Source: Streptomyces aquilus
Lineage (GTDB): Bacteria; Actinomycetota; Actinomycetes; Streptomycetales; Streptomycetaceae
Direction of reading: 5' to 3'
Assembly (NCBI RefSeq): GCF_003955715.1
Contig: NZ_CP034463.1
Span: 5,766,001 to 5,830,000 of the forward strand
Length of the DNA: 64,000 nucleotides
Made by a program: the position numbers and the translations under genes
The notes under the pieces: generated by a model
Database searches by the model: none
What the model was told of the DNA's origin: nothing
The model's input: the letters and a program-made list of their open reading frames with translations, nothing else
Part shown: piece by piece, positions 9,267 through 17,442 of the stretch
Layout: each line of letters begins with the position of its first letter
How positions within the stretch are numbered: the first letter of the stretch is position 1

Positions 9267-10153
9267 GACGCGTCCTCCTGGTAGTGGCGCAGGAACAGCT
9301 CCTCCAGGGTCGGGGGCGTCGAGGTCAGCGAGCGCACTCCCGACTCGGACAACTGCCGCAGCACGGCGTCGAGTTTGTCGGTGTCGACCTGGAGCCGGAC
9401 GCGGTGGCCCTGGATGTCGAGGTCGTGGACGCCGGGCAGCGAGGCCAACCCGTTGGGGGCGCCCGCCAGTTCGGCGGACACACTCGTCCGGGTCAGATGG
9501 CGCAGGTCGGCCAGCGAACCCGTCTCGACCGTACGGCCGTTGCGGATGATGCTCACGCGGTCGCAGAGCTCCTCGACCTCGCTCAAGATGTGCGACGACA
9601 GCAGGATCGTCCGGCCCCGGTCGCGCTCCTCCTCCACACAGCGCTGGAAGACCTCCTCCATCAGCGGGTCAAGGCCCGAGGTCGGCTCGTCCAGGATGAG
9701 CAGGTCGACGTCCGAGGCGAACGCGGCGACCAGGGCGACCTTCTGGCGGTTGCCCTTGGAGTATGTGCGGCCCTTCTTGGTGGGGTCGAGTTCGAAGCGG
9801 TCGATCAGCTCGGCGCGGCGGGCCGGGTCCAGGCCGCCGCGCAGCCTGCCGAACAGGTCGATGACCTCGCCGCCCGACAGGTTGCGCCACAGCGTCACGT
9901 CGCCGGGGACGTAGGCGATCCTGCGGTGCACCTCGACCGCGTCCGCCCACGGGTCGCGGCCGAGCACCTGCGCGGCGCCCGCGTCGGCGCGCAGCAGGCC
10001 CAGCAGGACACGGATGGTGGTGGACTTGCCGGCGCCGTTGGGGCCCAGGAAGCCGTGCACCTCGCCGGTCTCGACCTCCAGGTCCAGGCCGTCGAGCGCG
10101 TGGGTCCGGCCGAACGACTTGTGCAGGCCGGAGACGGTGATTGCCTTCGTCAT
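9263..10153 (-). CDS. ABC transporter ATP-binding protein (DrrA type)
   Basis: A 296-residue ATPase. Walker [11 protein letters not shown] (about residues 38-47) is followed by a signature helix written [14 protein letters not shown] in place of classic LSGGQ, as in DrrA-like exporters, then Walker [14 protein letters not shown] and the H-loop [14 protein letters not shown]. It forms one transporter with the overlapping permease. A divergent GbsR/MarR-type regulator shares its upstream region. Confidence 0.93.
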   Translation of the reverse strand: MTKAITVSGLHKSFGRTHALDGLDLEVETGEVHGFLGPNGAGKSTTIRVLLGLLRADAGAAQVLGRDPWADAVEVHRRIAYVPGDVTLWRNLSGGEVIDLFGRLRGGLDPARRAELIDRFELDPTKKGRTYSKGNRQKVALVAAFASDVDLLILDEPTSGLDPLMEEVFQRCVEEERDRGRTILLSSHILSEVEELCDRVSIIRNGRTVETGSLADLRHLTRTSVSAELAGAPNGLASLPGVHDLDIQGHRVRLQVDTDKLDAVLRQLSESGVRSLTSTPPTLEELFLRHYQEDAS

Positions 10154-10164
10154 TCTTCAGAACG

Positions 10165-10203
10165 TACGCTTCTTTCAGAAATTTGTGAAGTTAAGGAAGC
10201 GTA
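10165..10203. promoter_or_regulatory. operator region between ABC exporter and GbsR-like gene
   Basis: TACGCTTC (10165-10172) is the reverse complement of GAAGCGTA (10196-10203). Nested inside is the near-palindrome CTTTCAGAAATTTGTGAAG (10172-10190). This AT-rich island is the only structured sequence in the 73-bp divergent gap and is the likely binding site of the regulator, so it would control both directions. Confidence 0.6.
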
Positions 10204-10226
10204 TGAACGCCGGTTAGGGTGAGGGG

Positions 10227-10718
10227 ATGAGTGACGTGGCAGGTCGGGACCCCGAAGCGGTGTCCAGATTCGTGGAGCGGTTCGCCGCGCAGCTCGTCGA
10301 GGCGGGGATGGCGCGCATGCCGGCCCGGGTCTTCGCCGCGCTGCTCGCCTCCGACAGCGGCGCCCTCACCTCCGCCGAGCTGGGCGAACGGCTCCAGATC
10401 AGCCCGGCCGGGGTCTCGGGCGCCGTGCGCTATCTGTCCCAGGTGCACATGCTGTCGCGGGAGCGCGAGCCCGGCTCACGCCGTGAGCGGTACCGGGTGC
10501 ACAGCGACCAGTGGTACCAGGCCATCACCAACCGCGAGGCGGTCATCAAGCGCTGGGAGGACGCCCTGCGCGAAGGTGTGGCCAGCCTGGGGGCCGGGAC
10601 TCCGGCAGGCCGCAGGCTGGCCGAGACGCTCGCCTTCTTCGAGTTCATCGAGAAGGACCTCGCCGAGATGATGGAGCGCTGGCAGGTCCGCCGCGCGGAG
10701 CTGTTCCCGGACGGTTAG
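10227..10718 (+). CDS. GbsR/MarR-type winged-helix regulator
   Basis: A 163-residue regulator. The segment EAGMARMPARVFAALLASDSGALTSAELGERLQISPAGVSGAVRYLSQVHMLSREREPGSRRERYRV is the winged helix of the GbsR/MarR group. The C-terminal helix LAFFEFIEKDLAEMMERWQVRRAEL probably dimerises. A GAGGGG ribosome site precedes the ATG. It diverges from the ABC exporter genes, and the usual pattern is repression relieved by the exported compound (inferred). Confidence 0.85.
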   Translation: MSDVAGRDPEAVSRFVERFAAQLVEAGMARMPARVFAALLASDSGALTSAELGERLQISPAGVSGAVRYLSQVHMLSREREPGSRRERYRVHSDQWYQAITNREAVIKRWEDALREGVASLGAGTPAGRRLAETLAFFEFIEKDLAEMMERWQVRRAELFPDG

Positions 10719-12223
10719 CGTTCCTTGGTCTCCTCCAGGACCGTCCGGCCGAGGAGCTGGTAGCGGGCCGGGTCCCGGCGCTTGAGGTACTGGGCGTATC
10801 CGATGCCCGTTCCCGCGACCAGCGCCACCAGCCACGGGGTCGCCTTCAGCACCAGCGAGCCGGACTCCGTACCGGCCGCCGCGCCCATGTTGGACACCAG
10901 CAGCGCCACCACCGCGAGCATCGCGACGCCGCCGACGAGCGGGGCGGTGAGGGTCCTGAACCAGTGCCGGCTCTCGGGGTGGTTGCGGCGGAAGTAGACC
11001 AGCACCGCGAAGGAGCAGACGGCCTGCACGACCAGGATCGCCATGGTGCCGAGGATCGCGAGCAGGACGTACGTGCCGGTGTACGGGTCCTTGCCGGCGG
11101 CCGCGAAGGCCAGCAGGAGCAGCGCGGTCACGATCGTCTGGACCAGGCCCGCGATGTGCGGGGAGCCGTGCCGGGCGTGGGTGCGGCCGACGGTGTTCTT
11201 CAGGGAGGGCAGGACGCCCTCGCGGCCCAGCGCGTACATGTAGCGGGCGGCGCAGTTGTGGAAGGCCATGCCGCAGGCCAGCGAGCCGGTGATCATCAGC
11301 CACTGCATGACGTTCACCGCCCAGTGGCCCACGTACTGCTCGGTGGGGCCGAAGAACAGCTGGAGGGGGTTGGCGGTGGAGACCTCGACCGCCTTCGACT
11401 GGCCGGTGCCGGTGATCGCCATCCAGGACACGAAGACGTAGAAGACGCCGACGCCGAGCACCGAGATCATCGTCGCCTTGGGGATGATCTTCTTCGGGTT
11501 GCGGGACTCCTCGCCGTACATCGCCGTCGACTCGAAGCCGACCCACGACCAGAAGGCGAAGAAGAGCCCGAGCCCCGCGCTGGTCCCCTTGAAGGCGTTG
11601 ACCGGGTTGACCGGGTCGATGCTGAAGCCGTCCGGGCCACCGCCGTGGAAGGCGACCGAGATCGCCATCGCGGCGAGGATCGTGACCTCGGTGGCGAGCA
11701 GTACGACGAGCAGCTTCTCGGCGACCGAGACGCCGAACCAGGTGCCCATGGCGTTGACCGCCAGCATCAGGAGCGCGAACGCCCACCAGGGGATGTCCGC
11801 GCCCGTCTGGTCCTTCAGCGTCTCGGTCGCGAAGGTCGAGAAGATGCCGATCAGGGCCGGCTCGAAGACGACGTAAGCGAACGTGGCGAGCAGCCCGGAG
11901 GCGAGTCCGACGGTGCGTCCGAGGCCGTAGGAGATGAAGCCGTAGAAGGCTCCGGTGGAGGTGATGTGCTTCGCCATCGAGGTGAAGCCGACGGAAAAGA
12001 TTGCCAGTACGACCATTGCGACGAGGTAGCTCGCCGGGGCACCGATGCCGTTGCCCGCCGACACCATGAAGGGCACGTTGCCCGTCATCGCGGTGATCGG
12101 CGCGGCCGTCGCGACGGCCATGAAGACCACGCCCAGCAGGCCCACGGCGTTGGGCTTGAGCCGGTGAACCGTGCCTGTCTCGTCTGTCTTCGCCGCTGGG
12201 GCGACTCCCTCGTCCACTGCCAT
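10715..12223 (-). CDS. APC-superfamily permease, probable ethanolamine/amino acid transporter
   Basis: A 502-residue, about twelve-TM APC permease. VGLLGVVFMAVATAAPITAMTGNVPFMVSAGNGIGAPASYL is TM1 with its substrate loop, and FWSWVGFESTAMYGEESRNPKKIIPKA is the conserved TM6-7 loop. The start MAVDEGVAPAAK is preferred because GGAGAGGGG precedes it; an ATG 24 codons earlier lacks a site. It diverges from eutBC, so ethanolamine is the most likely substrate, although the sequence alone would equally allow an amino acid. The 3' end abuts the GbsR gene (4-bp convergent overlap). Confidence 0.8.
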   Translation of the reverse strand: MAVDEGVAPAAKTDETGTVHRLKPNAVGLLGVVFMAVATAAPITAMTGNVPFMVSAGNGIGAPASYLVAMVVLAIFSVGFTSMAKHITSTGAFYGFISYGLGRTVGLASGLLATFAYVVFEPALIGIFSTFATETLKDQTGADIPWWAFALLMLAVNAMGTWFGVSVAEKLLVVLLATEVTILAAMAISVAFHGGGPDGFSIDPVNPVNAFKGTSAGLGLFFAFWSWVGFESTAMYGEESRNPKKIIPKATMISVLGVGVFYVFVSWMAITGTGQSKAVEVSTANPLQLFFGPTEQYVGHWAVNVMQWLMITGSLACGMAFHNCAARYMYALGREGVLPSLKNTVGRTHARHGSPHIAGLVQTIVTALLLLAFAAAGKDPYTGTYVLLAILGTMAILVVQAVCSFAVLVYFRRNHPESRHWFRTLTAPLVGGVAMLAVVALLVSNMGAAAGTESGSLVLKATPWLVALVAGTGIGYAQYLKRRDPARYQLLGRTVLEETKER

Positions 12224-12343
12224 CGGGCTAGGCCCCTCTCCTGCTGACGCGCTGGTGTACCGGGCTGGACTCTGTCGGCCGAATGAGTCGGCCAAGGGTC
12301 TCGGGGCGTTAAATGTTTGTCAACCAGACCTTTAGAAGTCCGA

Positions 12344-12363
12344 GGAAATCTGCGGAAATCTGC
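12344..12363 (+). repeat. tandem 10-bp repeat upstream of eutB
   Basis: GGAAATCTGC occurs twice back to back (12344-12353 and 12354-12363), 30 bp before the eutB start. It is a candidate activator or repressor half-site pair for the divergent permease/eutBC region. No cobalamin-riboswitch B12 box was recognised in this gap. Confidence 0.4.
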
Positions 12364-12393
12364 TCGCAACACGCGGCTCGTACGGTCGCCGCC

Positions 12394-13779
12394 ATGAGCG
12401 TCCACACCTCCACCCTCGGCGGCGAGCGGCACCGCTTCACGTCCCTCGCCCAGTTGCTGGCCGCCGCGAGCCCGGAACGTTCCGGCGACCGCCTCGCCGG
12501 GCTCGCGGCCGAGTCGGCCCGGCAACGGGTCGCGGCGCGCTGGGCGTTGGCGGAGGTGCCGCTCACGACCTTCCTGACCGAGCCGCTGATCCCGTACGAG
12601 AGCGACGACGTCACCCGGCTGATCCTGGACACGCATGACGCGGCCGCGTTCGCGCCGGTGGCGGGGATGACGGTCGGGGAGTTCCGGGAGTGGCTGCTCG
12701 CGGCGGACGGTCCGGCGCTGACCGCCGTGGCCCCCGGGCTCACCCCGGAGATGGTGGCGGCCGTCTCCAAGCTCATGGGGAACGCCGACCTGGTGGCCGT
12801 CGCGCGCAAGGTCCGGGTCGTCACCGCGTTCCGCTCGACGATCGGCCTGCCGGGACGCCTCGCCACCCGCCTCCAGCCCAACCACCCCACCGACGACCCG
12901 GCGGGTGTCGCGGCCGCCCTGCTGGACGGGCTGCTGCTGGGGTCGGGAGACGCCGTGATCGGCATCAACCCGGCCACGGACAGCCCGAAGGCGGTACGGG
13001 ACCTGCTGGACCTCCTCGACGGGGTCATCCAGCGGTACGCCATCCCCACCCAGTCCTGCGTCCTGTGCCACGTCACGACCAGCGTGGACCTGATGGAACG
13101 CGGCGCCCCCGTCGACCTGGTCTTCCAGTCGATCGCCGGCACCCAGGCCGCCAACGCCTCCTTCGGCGTCACGCTCGGGCTGCTCGACGAGGCGTACGAG
13201 GCGGCCCTGAAGCTGGAGCGCGGCACGGTCGGGCGGAACGTCATGTACTTCGAGACCGGGCAGGGCAGCGCCCTGTCGGCCGACGCGCACCACGGGGTGG
13301 ACCAGCAGACGGTGGAGGCACGGGCGTACGCGGTGGCGCGGCGCTACGACCCCCTGCTCGTGAACACGGTCGTCGGCTTCATCGGCCCGGAGTACCTCTA
13401 CGACGGCCGCCAGATCCTGCGCGCCGCCCTGGAGGACCACTTCTGCGGCAAGCTGCTCGGCCTGCCCATGGGCCTGGACATCTGCTACACGAACCACGCG
13501 GACGCCGATGACGACGACGTGGCCACCATGCTCACCATGCTCGGCGTGGCGGGCGCGTCCTTCGTGATCTGCACGCCGGGCGGCGACGACATCATGCTCA
13601 ACTACCAATCCGCCTCGTACCACGACGCGTTGTACCTCCGTGAGGTCCTCGGGCTGCGCCCGGCACCGGAGTTCGAGGCGTGGCTGGCGACGATGGGGCT
13701 GCTCGACGAAGCCGGCGGCATCCGCGAGGTCGACGCGCACGCACTGACGGAGATCGCCGGAAGGGAGCTCGCGGCATGA
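12394..13779 (+). CDS. eutB: ethanolamine ammonia-lyase large subunit
   Basis: A 461-residue subunit of the adenosylcobalamin-dependent enzyme that splits ethanolamine to acetaldehyde and ammonia. Recognisable stretches are LRE-like VGEFREWLLAADGPALTAVAPGLTPEMVAAVSKLM, GLPGRLATRLQPNHPTDDPAG, GDAVIGINPATDSP, SCVLCHVTTSVDLMERGAPVDLVFQSIAGTQAANASFGV, and MYFETGQGSALSADAHHG. The start MSVHTSTLGGERHRF matches the family length; an in-frame ATG 27 codons earlier is rejected. It overlaps eutC by 4 bp (ATGA). No EutA reactivase or microcompartment genes are nearby. Confidence 0.95.
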   Translation: MSVHTSTLGGERHRFTSLAQLLAAASPERSGDRLAGLAAESARQRVAARWALAEVPLTTFLTEPLIPYESDDVTRLILDTHDAAAFAPVAGMTVGEFREWLLAADGPALTAVAPGLTPEMVAAVSKLMGNADLVAVARKVRVVTAFRSTIGLPGRLATRLQPNHPTDDPAGVAAALLDGLLLGSGDAVIGINPATDSPKAVRDLLDLLDGVIQRYAIPTQSCVLCHVTTSVDLMERGAPVDLVFQSIAGTQAANASFGVTLGLLDEAYEAALKLERGTVGRNVMYFETGQGSALSADAHHGVDQQTVEARAYAVARRYDPLLVNTVVGFIGPEYLYDGRQILRAALEDHFCGKLLGLPMGLDICYTNHADADDDDVATMLTMLGVAGASFVICTPGGDDIMLNYQSASYHDALYLREVLGLRPAPEFEAWLATMGLLDEAGGIREVDAHALTEIAGRELAA

Positions 13780-14519
13780 GTGAACTGGCCCTGGGGCAAG
13801 GCGAGTTGTGGCGGTCGCTGCGCGGCCGTACGCAGGCCCGGATCGGCCTCGGGCGGGCGGGTTCCGCCCTCCCGACCCGGCACCGGCTGGAACTCCAGGC
13901 CGCGCACGCCGCCGCGCGGGACGCGGTGCACTCGCCGTTCGAGCCGGACCGGGTCGCGGCGGGGCTGCCGGGCCTTCCGACGGTACGGGTGCGCAGCGCG
14001 GCCGGTGACCGGCTGACGTATCTCCAACGCCCGGATCTGGGACGCCGGTTGGACGCGACCGACCGGGCGCATCTGCCGGCGGGGGAGTGGGACGTGGTGT
14101 TCGTCGTCGCGGACGGGCTGTCCAGCCGGGCCGTGCACGAGCACGCGGCGACGGTGGTCACGGAGACGGTGACCCGGCTGCCCGGTTGGCGGATCGCGCC
14201 GGTCGTGCTGGCCGAGCAGGCGCGGGTGGCGCTGGGGGACGCGGTGGCGGCGGCCATGGGGGCGGCGATGGTGGTCGTCCTGATCGGCGAACGGCCGGGC
14301 ATGTCGGCGGCGGACTCGCTGGGCGCGTATCTGACGTACCGGCCGGTGCCGGGCGCGACGACCGACGCCGACCGCAACTGCCTGTCCAACATCCGACCGC
14401 CCCTGGGCCTGTCGTACGAGGGCGCGGCGGGCAAGTTGGCGGCGCTGATGGGACGCGCGCGGGAGCTGGGGGCGACCGGGGTGGGCCTGAAGGACGAGTC
14501 GGACGCGCTGCCGGCGTAG
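13776..14519 (+). CDS. eutC: ethanolamine ammonia-lyase small subunit
   Basis: A 247-residue partner of EutB that completes the base-off cobalamin site. LWRSLRGRTQARIGLGRAGSALPTRHRLELQAAHAAARDAVH is the N-terminal signature. VFVVADGLSSRAVHEHA, LIGERPGMSAADSLGAYLTY and DADRNCLSNIRPPGL-like residues (NCLSNIRPPLGLSYEGAA) are conserved. It starts within the eutB stop codon, so it is translationally coupled. The final GCTGCCGGCGTAG is duplicated 30 bp downstream. Confidence 0.95.
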   Translation: MSELALGQGELWRSLRGRTQARIGLGRAGSALPTRHRLELQAAHAAARDAVHSPFEPDRVAAGLPGLPTVRVRSAAGDRLTYLQRPDLGRRLDATDRAHLPAGEWDVVFVVADGLSSRAVHEHAATVVTETVTRLPGWRIAPVVLAEQARVALGDAVAAAMGAAMVVVLIGERPGMSAADSLGAYLTYRPVPGATTDADRNCLSNIRPPLGLSYEGAAGKLAALMGRARELGATGVGLKDESDALPA

Positions 14520-14564
14520 GGCCGGGGCAGGCCTGGAGCTGCCGGCGTAGTAGCGGCGCCGGCG

Positions 14565-14981
14565 CTAGACCGGCATCCCGCGCCGCAGCAGATCCGCCCG
14601 CTCACGCAGGCGTACGGCCCTGTCCTGGGCGTCGGGCACGGGCACCTGGACGTCGGTGAGTCCCGTGAGCCGGTCGGTGGGCGCCGGGCGCCGCGGCTCG
14701 ATGCCGGCCCGCCCGGCGAGCACCAGCACCGTCGCGACGAAGCCCTCGGAGAGCGCGTCGATGATCGAGTGCCGGGTGCGGTCGTGCAGGTCGAGGAGGG
14801 CGTCGACGTACGTCGCGAAGGCGGCCGGGTCGATCTCGCACTCGTCGTTCTCCATCGGACCGAACCCCGAGGGAACGCCCAGCTCCTCCTCGTAGAGCCG
14901 CACATGGCGCAGGAAGAGGCGGGCGGCTCCGTTGGAGGGGTTCCAGAGGGTCTCGTCGCCCACGTCGAAGTACTGGCTCAC
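14565..14981 (-). CDS. small acidic hypothetical protein (resembles DUF6086)
   Basis: A 138-residue protein of unknown function. It starts at a GTG behind a perfect AGGAGG: MSQYFDVGDETLWNPSNGAARLFLRHVRLYEEELGVPSGFGPM. It is acidic, has no TM segment or signal peptide, and ends with a basic helix DRAVRLRERADLLRRG. The opening resembles the actinobacterial DUF6086 family from memory; that assignment is tentative. It stands alone between eutBC (convergent) and the lipid-kinase-like gene. Confidence 0.7.
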   Translation of the reverse strand: MSQYFDVGDETLWNPSNGAARLFLRHVRLYEEELGVPSGFGPMENDECEIDPAAFATYVDALLDLHDRTRHSIIDALSEGFVATVLVLAGRAGIEPRRPAPTDRLTGLTDVQVPVPDAQDRAVRLRERADLLRRGMPV

Positions 14982-15036
14982 GCGTCCTCCTGGTGTGATC
15001 GCCGGCCCGGAACGGTAACAACCCCATGCGGGGCCG

Positions 15037-15894
15037 TCACCGCCCCGGCAGCGTCAGGCCCAGCGCCCCCTCCCACACCGTCCACGTCCGGCGTCGTACC
15101 GGGCCCGCCACGCCCGCGTCCGCGCCGTAGCGGAAGTCCGCGCCCGTGACCGTCACCGTTCTGCCCGAGGCGCGCAGCAGGGAGGCCTCCGCGCCCACCG
15201 ACACCGGCCGCACCTCCACCTCGGCCAGCCCCGCCGCGCCCGGCGTCACCGACACCGCCTCCACCGGCTGGCCCAGGTCGACCAGCGTCACCCCGTCCAC
15301 CTCCACCCGGAGCCGGGAGGGCCCGGGCGCGGGCGGCGCGGGCTCCCGGACGGGGCGGGCCGGGACGAGGGTCCGTACGAGCGTCTGGCAGGTCCGCAGC
15401 CAGGGGCGCCCGGCCGCCGCCACCGCCGCCTCCACCGCCGGTTCCGACGGCCGCGGAGCCGGCGCGGGGATGCGCAGCGCGCCCAGCACCACCCCGTCGC
15501 TGTCGTCGACGAGCAGGTCGAGGCGGCGCTCCACGCCGTCCAGGACCGCCCGCGCGGCGGCCACCGCGCCCGTCGGCACCCCGAGGGAACGGGCGACCGA
15601 CAGCGCGCCGCCCACCGGCACGAAGGACAGGGCACATCCGGCCAGCTCCCGCTGCCGGTGCAGCAGGGACACCGCGCGCAGCAGCGCACGGTCGTCGCCG
15701 ACCACCACCGGCCGCCGCGCACCCCGGCGAGCCAGCACCCGGGCGAACTCCTCGGGCCCCTCCGGCATGCAGACCTTCGTGGTCGCACCCGCGCTGAGCA
15801 CGTCTTTCGCGATCCGGACCGACTCGCCGTCGGTCCTCCGGGCGACCGGATCGATGACCACCAGCAGCTGATCGGAAGTCGCTGAAGTCGCCAC
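15037..15894 (-). CDS. diacylglycerol kinase-like (DAGK_cat fold) protein
   Basis: A 285-residue protein if started at GTG giving VATSATSDQLLVVIDPVARRTDGESVRIAKDVL. The fold is that of the NAD kinase/diacylglycerol kinase group: an N-terminal VVIDPVARR strand, RRPVVVGDDRALLRAVSLLHRQ and the nucleotide-region loop CALSFVPVGGALSVARSLGVP. The canonical GGDGT loop is replaced by VVGDDRAL, so catalytic activity is doubtful. It diverges from purA. A longer reading frame upstream runs through the purA leader hairpin and is rejected. Confidence 0.7.
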   Translation of the reverse strand: MATSATSDQLLVVIDPVARRTDGESVRIAKDVLSAGATTKVCMPEGPEEFARVLARRGARRPVVVGDDRALLRAVSLLHRQRELAGCALSFVPVGGALSVARSLGVPTGAVAAARAVLDGVERRLDLLVDDSDGVVLGALRIPAPAPRPSEPAVEAAVAAAGRPWLRTCQTLVRTLVPARPVREPAPPAPGPSRLRVEVDGVTLVDLGQPVEAVSVTPGAAGLAEVEVRPVSVGAEASLLRASGRTVTVTGADFRYGADAGVAGPVRRRTWTVWEGALGLTLPGR

Positions 15895-16113
15895 CTCGGT
15901 CCTGCCTCGCTTCCTCGGGTAGCATCTTTGTGCAAGAGCCCCTTGCGCTATTGCGCCAGGGGCTTCGTCTATTCCGGGGCATCCGGGTCCGACGGGTTCG
16001 CGGCCGACCACGGCCGACGGTGGCCGAAGAAGGTCGCCGGTGTATGCGGCACAGGGCTGTGCCGCGTACGCCCCTGACCTTGGACATGCCCCGCCCGGAA
16101 GGGGTGTACGCGC
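15895..16113 (+). promoter_or_regulatory. purA upstream/leader region with two hairpins
   Basis: TAGCAT (15920-15925) is a plausible -10 box. It is followed at once by a hairpin with arms AGCCCCTTGCGC and GCGCCAGGGGCT (15937-15964, loop TATT, one internal mismatch). A second hairpin, arms GTATGCGGCACA and TGTGCCGCGTAC (16042-16069), lies about 45 nt before the purA GTG. The first is not followed by a T-run, so it looks more like a stable 5' leader or a small RNA than a terminator. Confidence 0.5.
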
Positions 16114-17397
16114 GTGCCCGCACTTGTGCTGCTCGGTGCTCAGTGGGGTGACGAAGGCAAGGGAAAGGCGACGGACCTGCTAGGCGGGTCTGTCGACTAT
16201 GTGGTGCGCTACCAGGGCGGCAACAACGCCGGCCACACGGTGGTCGTGGGCGATCAGAAGTATGCCCTGCACCTGCTCCCTTCCGGAATCCTCTCCCCGG
16301 AGTGCACTCCGGTCATCGGCAACGGTGTCGTCGTCGACCCGTCGGTCCTGTTCTCCGAGCTGAACGGGCTGAACGAGCGAGGCGTCGACACGTCCAAGCT
16401 CCTGATCAGCGGTAACGCTCACATCATCACGCCGTACAACGTCACCGTCGACAAGGTGACGGAACGCTTCCTCGGCAAGCGGAAGATCGGCACCACCGGG
16501 CGGGGCATCGGCCCGACCTACGCCGACAAGATCAACCGCGTCGGCATCCGCATCCAGGACCTCTACGACGAGTCGATCCTGACGCAGAAGGTCGAGGCGG
16601 CGCTGGACGGCAAGAACCAGCTCCTGACCAAGGTCTTCAACCGCCGCGCCATCGAGGCCGGGCAGGTAGTCGAGGAGCTGCTGTCCTACGCGGACCGCCT
16701 GAAGCCGTACGTCGCCGACACGGTCCTGGTGCTGAACCAGGCACTGGAGCAGGACAAGGTCGTGCTGTTCGAGGGCGGCCAGGGCACCCTCCTGGACATC
16801 GACCACGGCACGTACCCCTTCGTGACCTCGTCGAACCCGACCGCGGGCGGCGCCTGCACCGGCGCCGGCGTCGGCCCCACGAAGATCAGCCGGGTCATCG
16901 GCATCCTCAAGGCCTACACGACCCGCGTCGGCTCGGGACCGTTCCCGACCGAGCTGTTCGACGAGGACGGCGAGGCGCTGCGCCGCATCGGCGGCGAGCG
17001 GGGTGTCACCACCGGCCGGGACCGCCGCTGCGGCTGGTTCGACGCGGTCATCGCCCGCTACGCGACCCGCGTCAACGGCCTGACCGACTTCTTCCTCACC
17101 AAGCTCGACGTCCTGACGGGCTGGGAGCAGATCCCGGTCTGCGTGGCGTACGAGATCGACGGCAAGCGAGTCGAGGAGCTCCCCTACTCCCAGACCGACT
17201 TCCACCACGCGAAGCCGATCTACGAGACCCTCCCCGGCTGGTCCGAGGACATCACCAAGGCGAAGACCTTCGCGGACCTCCCGAAGAACGCCCAGAACTA
17301 CGTCAAGGCGCTGGAGGAGATGTCCGGCGCCCCGATCTCCGCGATCGGCGTGGGCCCGGGCCGCGACGAGACGATCGAGATCAACTCGTTCCTGTAG
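16114..17397 (+). CDS. purA: adenylosuccinate synthetase
   Basis: A 427-residue enzyme that joins IMP and aspartate with GTP in AMP biosynthesis. The P-loop [14 protein letters not shown] (residues 8-21), [27 protein letters not shown], the switch region [23 protein letters not shown] and the C-terminal base-binding GPGRDETI are all present at full length. The GTG start has GGAAGGGG 9 bases upstream. It is a single gene, with a structured leader in front and a strong bidirectional terminator behind. Confidence 0.97.
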   Translation: MPALVLLGAQWGDEGKGKATDLLGGSVDYVVRYQGGNNAGHTVVVGDQKYALHLLPSGILSPECTPVIGNGVVVDPSVLFSELNGLNERGVDTSKLLISGNAHIITPYNVTVDKVTERFLGKRKIGTTGRGIGPTYADKINRVGIRIQDLYDESILTQKVEAALDGKNQLLTKVFNRRAIEAGQVVEELLSYADRLKPYVADTVLVLNQALEQDKVVLFEGGQGTLLDIDHGTYPFVTSSNPTAGGACTGAGVGPTKISRVIGILKAYTTRVGSGPFPTELFDEDGEALRRIGGERGVTTGRDRRCGWFDAVIARYATRVNGLTDFFLTKLDVLTGWEQIPVCVAYEIDGKRVEELPYSQTDFHHAKPIYETLPGWSEDITKAKTFADLPKNAQNYVKALEEMSGAPISAIGVGPGRDETIEINSFL

Positions 17398-17406
17398 GCG
17401 AGGTGG

Positions 17407-17442
17407 GAACGCCCCGGCGGCTGCGAGGCCGCCGGGGCGTTC
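17407..17442. terminator. bidirectional terminator after purA
   Basis: Perfect 15-bp arms GAACGCCCCGGCGGC and GCCGCCGGGGCGTTC with a 6-base loop occupy the whole gap between the convergent purA and Ser/Thr kinase genes. The stem is very stable; no long T-run follows, which is usual for Streptomyces. Confidence 0.85.

Noticed and set aside
12224..12393. Possible adenosylcobalamin riboswitch before eutB, expected because the enzyme needs B12.
   Set aside because: No B12-box-like conserved core could be recognised and the gap is short; only a tandem GGAAATCTGC repeat is visible.
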